This document shows positions 1-5,809 of a stretch of 5,809 bases of DNA, piece by piece. The stretch's first letter is position 1. Every line of letters starts with the position of its first letter. Source of the DNA: an uncultured Verrucomicrobiota bacterium (GTDB lineage: Bacteria; Verrucomicrobiota; Verrucomicrobiia; Limisphaerales; UBA1096); NCBI GenBank assembly GCA_913045395.1, contig CAJWPV010000112.1:1-5809 (forward strand), in the 5' to 3' direction. The notes beneath the pieces are model-generated. The model was not told the origin of the DNA, did not search any database, and saw only the letters and a list, made by a program, of their open reading frames with translations. Position numbers and translations under genes: made by a program.

Positions 1-884
1 AGGTTCAACCGTTCGGCGTAGTCGGCCATTGCAGCGCCCAAGTCACCTAACTGTTCACTGAGTGACGACTGCTCGGCAAGCAGCGGCTCTGCCCCGGCAT
101 CAATCCCGGCCATCTCCTGCAGTGCGCGACCAAGCGCGGAGGTCAAGTCGCTCACGCTGGGTTCACCACCATCGATGAGTTGGCGCGCCTCTGCAGCTAA
201 CTCGGCCAGACGCGCGGAATGGGTTGCCCGCTGAAACGCCTGCTCCAATTCCGGCTCCTCGTCCGACCTGAGTTTTGCTGACTCGATCTCATCGACCTGA
301 AAACGCAGCAGGTCCAGTTCGCGGGCGTATGCGTCCTCATCGACGATCAGTTCGGTTTTTTGCGTGGCTAAGACGGCTCGCTGATCGACGAGCGCGGCGA
401 ACTCTCCCCGTTGCTCCTCAAGTCCGCCGTAGGCATCAAGAATCTCAAGTTGCCGTGCGGCCTTGAGTAGGGACTGGTGATCGTGTGGGCCGTGGATGTC
501 CACCAGCCATTCGCCAATGGAGGCCAGCACACTAAGGGTGGTCTGGGAGCCGTTGACAAACTGTCGGTTGCCGCCGTTCGCCGAGAAACTGCGCTTGAGA
601 AAGAGTTGACTGTCCTCGCATGGCTCGATGCCATTATTCTCGAGGTGCGAGTGAAATGCTTTGCCAAGACCGCCGACGTCGATTATTGCCTCGACCGAGC
701 AATAGTCGTTGTCGTCCCGAATAAGGGTTCGGTCGGCCCGTTCGCCGAGCACGAGGCCAAGCGCGCCGATGAGGATCGACTTGCCCGCGCCAGTCTCGCC
801 GGTGATCGAGTTGTAGCCGGGGCCAAGTTGGATGGCCAAGTCGTTGACAAGGGCGAGATTTTTGATTCGGAGATCGGTCAGCAT
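1..884 (-). CDS. recN: DNA repair protein RecN, N-terminal half (partial, runs off left edge)
   Basis: RecN is an SMC-like ATPase that acts in the cytoplasm on DNA double-strand breaks in recombinational repair. The minus strand reads open for 294 codons from the ATG at 884-882 to the window edge, about half of the usual 550-560 residues. The N-terminus ([13 protein letters not shown]) is typical of the family and fixes the start; the only other upstream in-frame candidate is a TTG at 929. The Walker A motif GETGAGKS is at residues 29-36. The RecN-specific stretch [13 protein letters not shown] is at about residues 128-140, and a charged helical region that should begin the coiled coil follows from about residue 145. 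The ABC signature, Walker B and second half of the coiled coil lie outside the window. No clear ribosome binding site precedes the ATG. It is divergent from the metallo-hydrolase gene. I see no LexA-type operator upstream. The identification is secure. Confidence 0.95.
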   Translation of the reverse strand, partial: MLTDLRIKNLALVNDLAIQLGPGYNSITGETGAGKSILIGALGLVLGERADRTLIRDDNDYCSVEAIIDVGGLGKAFHSHLENNGIEPCEDSQLFLKRSFSANGGNRQFVNGSQTTLSVLASIGEWLVDIHGPHDHQSLLKAARQLEILDAYGGLEEQRGEFAALVDQRAVLATQKTELIVDEDAYARELDLLRFQVDEIESAKLRSDEEPELEQAFQRATHSARLAELAAEARQLIDGGEPSVSDLTSALGRALQEMAGIDAGAEPLLAEQSSLSEQLGDLGAAMADYAERLN

Positions 885-940
885 GCGCTGGACACAGGCG
901 AATGTGGAAACAGATTGGGCCAGAGGCAAAACAAAACGAA
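885..940. promoter_or_regulatory. Divergent intergenic region between recN and the metallo-hydrolase gene
   Basis: This 56-nt gap separates the recN ATG (884) from the preferred GTG start of the hydrolase (941). It shrinks to 17 nt if the hydrolase starts at the ATG at 902. Any promoters for the two divergent genes must lie here or inside the opposing coding ends. I found no convincing -35/-10 pair in either direction and no LexA-like palindrome. A weak purine-rich AGAGG at 922-926 lies 14 nt before the GTG, farther than a normal ribosome binding site. The regulatory role is inferred from position only. Confidence 0.3.
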
Positions 941-1723
941 GTGAAATTCAATCTAACCATCCTCGGCTCCGGCACGTCGCAGGGCGTGCCAATCATCGGG
1001 GCCGACTATCCACCGGAGTTTCTTGCGAACCCGAAAAACCACCGGACTCGCTCCTCGATTTACATCGAAACGGATGAAATCCGGGTACTGGTCGATACGA
1101 CCCCGGATCTGCGAACCCAAGTGCTGCGAGAGGACATCCGGCGCGTCGATGCCGTGCTGTTTACCCACTCGCATGCGGATCACGTCATGGGTCTCGACGA
1201 TTGTCGGCGGTTTTGCTCGATCAACGGGCACCGCCCGTTGCCGCTTTATGCTGACAGACAAACAATGAAAGCCTTGCGGCGTGTCTATCAGTACGCATTC
1301 GAAGGCCCGTTGATTCGCGGCTACTTCAAACCGGAGCCTCAACTCATCAACGGGCCATTTGCGCTGGGCGACTTGCAAGTCACCCCATTTGAGCAGTCAC
1401 ACGGCAGCATGGGCTCGCTCGGGTTTTTATTTGAACAGGTCGGAGCCAAGTGCCTGGCCTACTACAACGACTGCAAGGCGGTCTCACTCCATGCGGTCGA
1501 GGCAGCCAAGGGTGTGAGGGTTGCCGTGCTAGACGCCCTGCGCCCGCATGAACATCCATCGCACATGTCGCTGGACGAGGCACTCACGACGGCCCGCCGC
1601 ATCTCCGCTGGCGAAACCCTTCTCTCCCACTTGACTGATTTTTACGACCATGACCGGGATGAGGCAGAGTTGCCGAACGGCGTCCGGTTTGCCTACGATG
1701 GGTTGAAGTTATGTCTATCCTGA
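941..1723 (+). CDS. PhnP-like metallo-beta-lactamase-fold hydrolase
   Basis: This is a cytoplasmic metal-dependent hydrolase of the MBL fold, closest by motif to the PhnP / phosphoribosyl 1,2-cyclic phosphate phosphodiesterase group. The GTG at 941 gives 260 residues, close to PhnP (about 252), and places the family opening ([13 protein letters not shown], residues 5-17) at the very N-terminus. An ATG at 902 would add 13 unconserved residues. Metal-binding motif HSHADH is at residues 76-81 and is followed by VMGLDD. Other family landmarks are the central His in EQSHG (His154), the bridging Asp in YNDCKAV (Asp177), [11 protein letters not shown] at 200-210, and a C-terminal His in LSHLTD (His230) before [13 protein letters not shown]. 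The family's second His in the usual T-H-x-S-H motif appears as Asp here. No phn genes are present, so phosphonate metabolism is not supported and the substrate is unknown. Its stop overlaps the next gene by 13 nt, which suggests an operon. Confidence 0.88.
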   Translation: MKFNLTILGSGTSQGVPIIGADYPPEFLANPKNHRTRSSIYIETDEIRVLVDTTPDLRTQVLREDIRRVDAVLFTHSHADHVMGLDDCRRFCSINGHRPLPLYADRQTMKALRRVYQYAFEGPLIRGYFKPEPQLINGPFALGDLQVTPFEQSHGSMGSLGFLFEQVGAKCLAYYNDCKAVSLHAVEAAKGVRVAVLDALRPHEHPSHMSLDEALTTARRISAGETLLSHLTDFYDHDRDEAELPNGVRFAYDGLKLCLS

Positions 1724-3138
1724 GTCGACTTATCAATTCAATCGCCCTCGGCGCCCTGACCCAGTGTGCCGCGCTTGGGCAAGGCGAAAGTGTGGCCGTG
1801 CTGTTCAATAGCAGCCAACCAGAGTCAAAGGCTATTGCAGAGCATTACGCCAAGCTGCGTGATGTTCCGGAGAATCATCTTATCGGGCTACCATTGTCGG
1901 ATGGCCACACCATTTCACGACGGGAGTTCACGGCAACACTCGAGCAACCGTTGGCCGCCGAGTTGGCCAGGCGCAACCTGCTTGACGGTAAAACAGCGTC
2001 GATCCGCTACCTCGTGCTGTGCTGGGGTGTACCGATCCGCGTAAACAAGGATGACGCGTTGAACGAGGAAGGACGTAACCTGGCGCCGCTTCCACTGCGC
2101 CGCAATGAGGCCTCGGTGGACAGCGAACTGGCGATGCTGCCGCAGCATGGCCAAGCGCCGAAACGGTTTGGTATCGTCACAAACCCCGCTTTCCGCCAGT
2201 CAGACCCCAAACAAATCTCCCCCGCCAACGGCGTGTTGATGGTTGTCAGGCTCGACGGGCCATCCGCCCAATTGGCCAAGCTGCTGGTTAACCGCGCCAT
2301 CGACGCCGAGAAAGATGGTCTTTGGGGCCGTGCTTACGTTGACTTGCGGGGGGCTTCCAGCGGTCAACTGAAGGTTGGCGATGAGAGGTTGCGAAAGGTC
2401 GCCGAGATCATGCGACGGAGCGGCTTCACAACGGTGGTCGATGAAAAACCGACGACGCTGCCAATCGGCTACCCTGCGAGTCATATCGCCTTTTACGCCG
2501 GCTGGTATGGAATCAATGTTGAAGGGGTGTTCGCGGAGTCAACGGTCGAATTCATGCCTGGCGCCATCGCGTACCATTTGCATTCATACAATGGCTCGAT
2601 GATCCGCGACGCACATGCGAGATGGATTGGACCGTTCATCAACAAAGGTGCCACCGCCACATTTGGAAGCGTCTTCGAGCCGTACCTCGAGTTGACACCA
2701 GATCAACCGCTATTTTTTTCTCGCCTCATCCAAAGTGGCTTCACATTTGGCGAGGCAGGTTATGCGGCAACACGTGCCCTGTCATGGCAGACAGTGTTTG
2801 TTGGCGACCCACTTTACCGCCCTTTTGGTAAGGGACCGGAAAAAACACGCGCAGACTTGGCCAAGCGAAACAGTCCAATGCTGGAGTGGTTCCATTTACT
2901 TGCGGTGAACCAGGGTCTGGCAGCCGGCGCGCCGGCCAAGGCAGCGATAGAGCATCTGCTCCAATTAGCCGAGACCAAGGACAGCGCGATCCTTCAGGAG
3001 AAACTTGGTGAATTGCTGGTGGCATCCGGCCAGGGGGCAGCTGCCTCGGCCGCCTACACGGCTGCACTGAAGCTAAGCGACTCTCCCAAGCAAAAACAAA
3101 GGATTGCTGCCGAACAGGCCCAGTTGCAGACGAAGTGA
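1711..3138 (+). CDS. TIGR03790-family secreted protein with TPR-like C-terminal tail
   Basis: I recognise this as a TIGR03790-family protein, a group of unknown function; no catalytic activity can be assigned. Residues 1-23 look like a weak signal peptide (Arg6, hydrophobic run, possible cleavage after ALG), so an exported product is likely. Family landmarks in order are [20 protein letters not shown] at 28-47, [10 protein letters not shown] near 133-142, a [20 protein letters not shown] segment near 180-200, an [17 protein letters not shown] segment near 280-298, and VGDPLYRPF at 364-372. From about residue 390 to 475 an Ala/Leu/Gln-rich helical tail resembles two TPR-like helix pairs ([29 protein letters not shown]). 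The ATG at 1711 lies inside the hydrolase gene, giving a 13-nt overlap and probable translational coupling; no strong ribosome binding site is seen. The stop is 10 nt from that of the convergent rluA-like gene. As I recall, TIGR03790 is described as restricted to genomes that carry an exosortase. Confidence 0.85.
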   Translation: MSILSRLINSIALGALTQCAALGQGESVAVLFNSSQPESKAIAEHYAKLRDVPENHLIGLPLSDGHTISRREFTATLEQPLAAELARRNLLDGKTASIRYLVLCWGVPIRVNKDDALNEEGRNLAPLPLRRNEASVDSELAMLPQHGQAPKRFGIVTNPAFRQSDPKQISPANGVLMVVRLDGPSAQLAKLLVNRAIDAEKDGLWGRAYVDLRGASSGQLKVGDERLRKVAEIMRRSGFTTVVDEKPTTLPIGYPASHIAFYAGWYGINVEGVFAESTVEFMPGAIAYHLHSYNGSMIRDAHARWIGPFINKGATATFGSVFEPYLELTPDQPLFFSRLIQSGFTFGEAGYAATRALSWQTVFVGDPLYRPFGKGPEKTRADLAKRNSPMLEWFHLLAVNQGLAAGAPAKAAIEHLLQLAETKDSAILQEKLGELLVASGQGAAASAAYTAALKLSDSPKQKQRIAAEQAQLQTK

Positions 3139-3166
3139 CGATGCCCGGCTATTTGCTTTGGGAGAG
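3081..3166. repeat. Imperfect inverted repeat bridging the convergent gene ends
   Basis: The left arm CTCTCCCAAGCAAA (3081-3094) lies in the last codons of the TIGR03790 gene. The right arm TTTGCTTTGGGAGAG (3152-3166) lies in the last codons of the rluA-like gene. They are reverse complements except for one extra base in the right arm, and are separated by 57 nt that contain both stop codons. In RNA of either strand this could form a long-range stem. The wide loop and lack of a following T-tract make it unlike a standard intrinsic terminator. A role in ending convergent transcripts is inferred; chance remains possible. Confidence 0.5.
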
Positions 3167-4021
3167 CACGCGCGGCGGCGCGTATTTACGAAGGTACTTG
3201 AGGGCGACCTGCATGTCCTTGGCCAGGGGTGCCTCGATATTGACCGGTTCGCTTTTTATCGGATGCGTAAAACTCAGTCTGCTATAATGCAGGGCAGCCC
3301 GGTCCAGCAACGGTTGCTCCATTCCGTCGCGGCGTGGCCGGTAGTTACGCTTGATCTTCGAGAGCAGCAGCAGGTGGCCGCCGTAGAAGGCGTCGCCCAC
3401 CAATGGCATCCCGACATGCTGCAAGTGGGCGCGGATCTGGTGTTTCCGGTCGGTGTCAGGCAGGCACTTCAGCAGCGTGATACCGGCGAAGCGCTCCACG
3501 ATCTCGAACTGCGTCCTGGCTTGCTTCCCCCTCTTGCCAGCTTGCATGATTTCCGGCTGGCCGGGCACCCAGCCGATCTTGGCATCAATCTCAAATGACT
3601 CCTCTTTTGGGATACCATGGACGAGACAGTGAAACTCTCGCCTCTCGTCGTTTGCTCCGAGCAAGTTCCCGATCTTTTGGCAGGCTTCATCGCTTTTGCA
3701 GAATAGCGTGATGCCGCTCGTCTCAAAGTCGATCCGATAGGCAAAGCCGAAGTGGCGTGTGTTACGCTTAGCCACCCAGCGTGCGTCGGAATCAACAGCG
3801 TGCTGGATCAGTTGCAGAATACTCGGGCGGTCGGGGAAGAGCTGGGTATGCGTGACCGCCATGTGGCTCATCTTGTCGAGCGCGACATAGTGCTCGTCCT
3901 CGAAGAGAACCGGGAACACCCAAGAGCGGGATTCGTCGGGGGTAAACAGGCGAATAATATTTTTACCACCGGACGACACGGCACGATACGAGCCACAAGC
4001 GGCTCGTGATTTACTCGGCAC
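3149..4021 (-). CDS. RluA-family RNA pseudouridine synthase (variant active-site motif)
   Basis: RluA-family enzymes convert uridine to pseudouridine in rRNA or tRNA. From the GTG at 4021 the product is 290 residues with no N-terminal S4 domain. The family opening FEDEHYVALDK is at residues 40-50. The catalytic motif, usually HRLDxxTSG, reads YRIDFETSG at 95-103, so the catalytic Asp98 and the Arg are kept while His becomes Tyr. The C-terminal motif reads KHQIRAHLQHVGMPLVGDAFYGG over 193-215, where most members have G-R-T-H-Q-I-R. The start is uncertain. The GTG at 4021 overlaps the upstream ppiD-like gene by 11 nt, but the purine run GAGAGGG (4028-4022) touches it, too close for a normal ribosome binding site. 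Residues 1-30 are not conserved, and an in-frame GTG at 3979 is the main alternative. The target base cannot be assigned from sequence. It shares its strand with the ppiD-like gene and probably its transcript. Confidence 0.9.
   Translation of the reverse strand: MPSKSRAACGSYRAVSSGGKNIIRLFTPDESRSWVFPVLFEDEHYVALDKMSHMAVTHTQLFPDRPSILQLIQHAVDSDARWVAKRNTRHFGFAYRIDFETSGITLFCKSDEACQKIGNLLGANDERREFHCLVHGIPKEESFEIDAKIGWVPGQPEIMQAGKRGKQARTQFEIVERFAGITLLKCLPDTDRKHQIRAHLQHVGMPLVGDAFYGGHLLLLSKIKRNYRPRRDGMEQPLLDRAALHYSRLSFTHPIKSEPVNIEAPLAKDMQVALKYLRKYAPPRVLSQSK
3988..4007 (-). terminator. Hairpin just after the ppiD-like stop codon
   Basis: A perfect 7-bp inverted repeat, ACGAGCC and GGCTCGT, with a 6-nt loop begins 3 nt beyond the ppiD-like TAA (4013-4011) on the minus strand. 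It is GC-rich and placed like a terminator, but no T-tract follows, so strong intrinsic termination is unlikely. If the rluA-like gene starts at 4021, the hairpin lies inside its first dozen codons. It could attenuate rluA expression, stabilise the ppiD mRNA end, or mean that rluA really starts downstream near 3979. The structure is seen; its role is inferred. Confidence 0.4.
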
Positions 4022-5809
4022 CCCTCTCGACGAAACTGGCCGTGACTGACGAGTTACGTGAAACGGTCACCTCGTTCGTTGCGCTACCGGTGTTGATCGT
4101 CACCGCGCCGGACCATTCCTTGAAGGTGAAGCCGGCGTTCGGGGTGGCCACGAGTTTCACCCGTGTTCCTTGTTTGTAGAAACCGCTGGCACCGTCATCA
4201 CTCTCGACAGAGATAGTGCCCCCGCCCTCGGGGTACGTTTTTAGGGAATACCTGTAAAGCTCGCGCGTCTCGTCTTGTAACCGGCTCCCGTAATCACGAG
4301 AGGCGGAGGATCCACGTTCGCTCTCTAGGTACTCTGAGAATTCTGCATCGAACTTGTCTCTGCCAACCGCCACCTTGGCGGTTAGCTTCACCATAAAGGC
4401 TGCCTCTTCGGAAGCTGTATCGCTGGGGTCGGTACTGCTGGTGACTAGTTCACTGGTTTCCCCAACCTCAAGACCCAGTGCCTGGGTGCGGAAATCCTCG
4501 CTGTTTGCCCTGTTGGCCAGGCCAGGGATTGTGCCCCCTGCCGAATCAAATGGGCCCAACTTGGCTACGGTGAGATTGCTCTCCTTGGCCACCTCTTCAA
4601 GCGACTTCCCCCCCGCGACTGCCTGCTGGATCTTATCTCCGGCTTCGTTCATTAGCTTGATGCTTTCGCCTTTCTTGAAATCGGCAGTCACCGTGGCTTT
4701 AGCCTCAACAAATGATCGGTTGCGCGATGGGATGATCCGCTTGAGCGAAGCGATATAAAAATCACCGGCAAAACTGAAAGGGGGGTCACCGATAATAAAC
4801 GCATTGGTCTTGCTCAACCCGAACGCCTGCGACGGCGTAACTCTTGCCAAGCCCACTACTGTATTGTCTTCCATGCTCACGGGAGCAGTAGTGGCTGCGG
4901 TCAGGTTTTGAAGAAGCGCCATTTTCTCCAGCGTATCGAGGGCGGGCTTTGCATTATAAGTGGCCTCCAGGCTCTTCTGGAAATCCAACCCAGCCTTGTA
5001 AGCCTCAATCACCGCCAAGCCGGACTTAAGCTCAACAAGGCTTCCATTCCGATCAATTCCTCGCTGTGGAGTGGTCAGTATCTCCTTTCGTATGACGGCG
5101 ACTGCTTCCTCGGCCTTCATGCCCGAGTAGTCATTTGTGCGGACCAGAACAATCTGCTTAACCAACGCTTTAATGCTGTTGGTTTCGTATCCATTAATAG
5201 TTATTATGCCCGGCCAGTAGTTTGTCAGAAAACCCGCCCGACCCGCCGCTTTCAAGGCATCAAATTTCTTTTCTGCCTGGGCAAGATAGTTGCTTGCAGG
5301 GAAGGCCACGTACGACAGCTGGCGGCGCTCGGGGATGCGGTGGTTAGCGAGCGTGTTGGTGTAATGTTTTTTAAGCAGCTCGTCAGTCGATTGCACGAGT
5401 GAGAGGTAATTGGTGTGGTTTAGGAAAACAGCCTCCGCCTCGTACTCCTCATTAAGCTCGCGGAATTTAATTTCGGCCTCCTTGGTTGACACCAGCACAC
5501 CGGAGAGCCCGGCTAAACTCCGCAACTGATTGACACCAACCTGATACCGCGCGAGCGCTTCTAGCTGAGCGTATCCCCCGTAGTTTAAAGCCAGCCTGGA
5601 CAATCCCTCCAATCGGGTTGGCCGTGAATCTGCGGGTGATCTTTCAAGACTGCTATCGACGATTTGTGAAATCCACTTATCCGAATCTTTCTCGCTGGGG
5701 TTGATGCCGTATCGCTTCATCAAGGCTTTCTCTCCCAAGACCTGCACCGCGCGGCTGTTCAGAAAGCTTTCGGGTATACCTCTGGCCTGGGGGCCCAGCT
5801 GGGCAATAA
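4011..5809 (-). CDS. PpiD/SurA-N-like peptidyl-prolyl isomerase family protein with C-terminal InlB-type repeat (partial)
   Basis: This is a periplasmic folding-factor-type protein of the PpiD / SurA-N family. The frame is open to the right edge (598 visible codons before TAA 4013-4011), so the N-terminus, including any membrane anchor, is missing; the GTG at 5747 is internal and not a credible start. The visible part begins with the SurA-N-like helical region (FLNSRAVQVLGEKALMKRYGI), then the PpiD-like segment with LARYQVGVNQLRSL and VSTKEAEIKFRELNEEYEAE. The PERRQLSYVAF stretch follows. A later part (GKSLEEVAKESNLTVAKLGPF, then LGLEVGETSELV) matches the PpiD C-terminal half. I cannot find a complete parvulin catalytic signature, so it may be a chaperone without isomerase activity. 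The last 74 residues form a divergent InlB B-repeat. Its stop overlaps the possible start of the rluA-like gene. An ordinary SurA assignment is less likely given the layout. Confidence 0.82.
   Translation of the reverse strand, partial: IAQLGPQARGIPESFLNSRAVQVLGEKALMKRYGINPSEKDSDKWISQIVDSSLERSPADSRPTRLEGLSRLALNYGGYAQLEALARYQVGVNQLRSLAGLSGVLVSTKEAEIKFRELNEEYEAEAVFLNHTNYLSLVQSTDELLKKHYTNTLANHRIPERRQLSYVAFPASNYLAQAEKKFDALKAAGRAGFLTNYWPGIITINGYETNSIKALVKQIVLVRTNDYSGMKAEEAVAVIRKEILTTPQRGIDRNGSLVELKSGLAVIEAYKAGLDFQKSLEATYNAKPALDTLEKMALLQNLTAATTAPVSMEDNTVVGLARVTPSQAFGLSKTNAFIIGDPPFSFAGDFYIASLKRIIPSRNRSFVEAKATVTADFKKGESIKLMNEAGDKIQQAVAGGKSLEEVAKESNLTVAKLGPFDSAGGTIPGLANRANSEDFRTQALGLEVGETSELVTSSTDPSDTASEEAAFMVKLTAKVAVGRDKFDAEFSEYLESERGSSASRDYGSRLQDETRELYRYSLKTYPEGGGTISVESDDGASGFYKQGTRVKLVATPNAGFTFKEWSGAVTINTGSATNEVTVSRNSSVTASFVERGAE
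4014..4235 (-). other. Divergent InlB B-repeat domain coding segment at the C-terminus of the PpiD-like protein
   Basis: The last 74 residues begin at YPEGGGTISVESDDG and carry the classic divergent InlB B-repeat pattern. In order these are a GGGT-x-S-V strand, YKQGTRVKLVATPNAGFTF, KEWSG and a final NEVTVSRNSSVTASF strand. Only one repeat is present, and it ends four residues before the stop. These beta-rich modules are known mainly from secreted and cell-surface proteins, so the segment supports an extracytoplasmic location. Its function in a foldase is unknown; binding or stabilisation is a guess. Confidence 0.8.

Noticed and set aside
844..849. TTGACA, a perfect -35-like hexamer on the plus strand upstream of the hydrolase
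   Set aside because: It lies inside recN coding sequence and no -10-like hexamer occurs 15-19 nt downstream.
477..944. A 155-codon plus-strand open frame opposite recN
   Set aside because: It is the shadow of recN, whose minus-strand translation carries clear family motifs.
1753..1782. Possible lipoprotein signal around Cys19 of the TIGR03790 protein
   Set aside because: The residues before the Cys (L-T-Q) do not fit a lipobox, since Gln at the -1 position is atypical; ordinary signal peptidase cleavage after ALG fits better.
3283..3288. TATAAT, a perfect -10-like hexamer on the plus strand inside the rluA-like gene
   Set aside because: No -35 match at the right distance (TTGACC at 3240 is 37 nt away) and no plus-strand gene follows; it encodes part of the RluA-like protein on the other strand.
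3104..3598. A 164-codon plus-strand open frame opposite the rluA-like gene
   Set aside because: It is antisense to a well-conserved RluA-family gene and its product resembles no family I know.
4908..5402. A 164-codon plus-strand open frame opposite the PpiD-like gene
   Set aside because: It is antisense to a long open frame with recognisable PpiD-like segments and has no recognisable domain.

Overview
The window is about 5.8 kb of moderately GC-rich, gene-dense bacterial chromosome with five protein-coding genes, two of them cut by the window edges. No rRNA, tRNA, CRISPR array, transposase or phage gene is visible. The gene families point to a Verrucomicrobiota-like or Planctomycetota-like bacterium: a TIGR03790-family secreted protein and a PpiD-type periplasmic foldase carrying a divergent InlB B-repeat. 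This taxonomic call is an inference from gene content, not a measurement. Several genes appear to use GTG starts, and clear Shine-Dalgarno sequences are rare.

Layout, left to right. Positions 884 to 1 (minus strand) hold the N-terminal half of the DNA repair ATPase RecN, which runs off the left edge. A short divergent gap follows (885-940). Positions 941-1723 (plus) encode a PhnP-like metallo-beta-lactamase-fold hydrolase. Its end overlaps by 13 nt the start of a 475-residue TIGR03790-family protein (1711-3138, plus) with a weak signal peptide and a TPR-like C-terminal tail. That gene converges, with only 10 nt between stop codons, on an RluA-family pseudouridine synthase (4021-3149, minus). 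The synthase lies directly downstream of, and overlaps by 11 nt if its first GTG is used, a PpiD/SurA-N-like peptidyl-prolyl isomerase-type protein (5809-4011, minus) that runs off the right edge.

The genes form two small same-strand units: hydrolase plus TIGR03790 protein on the plus strand, and PpiD-like foldase plus RluA-like enzyme on the minus strand, with recN divergent at the left. The roles are repair, small-molecule phosphodiester hydrolysis, envelope-related functions and RNA modification. I see no evidence that they form one dedicated system.

Nothing in the window is convincingly a new biological system. The points most worth checking are the InlB-type repeat on the end of a PpiD-like foldase, the Tyr-Arg-Ile-Asp active-site variant in the RluA-family enzyme, a near-perfect inverted repeat bridging the convergent gene ends, a hairpin inside the ppiD-rluA junction that questions the rluA start, and the TIGR03790 protein as a possible marker of an exosortase-containing genome.
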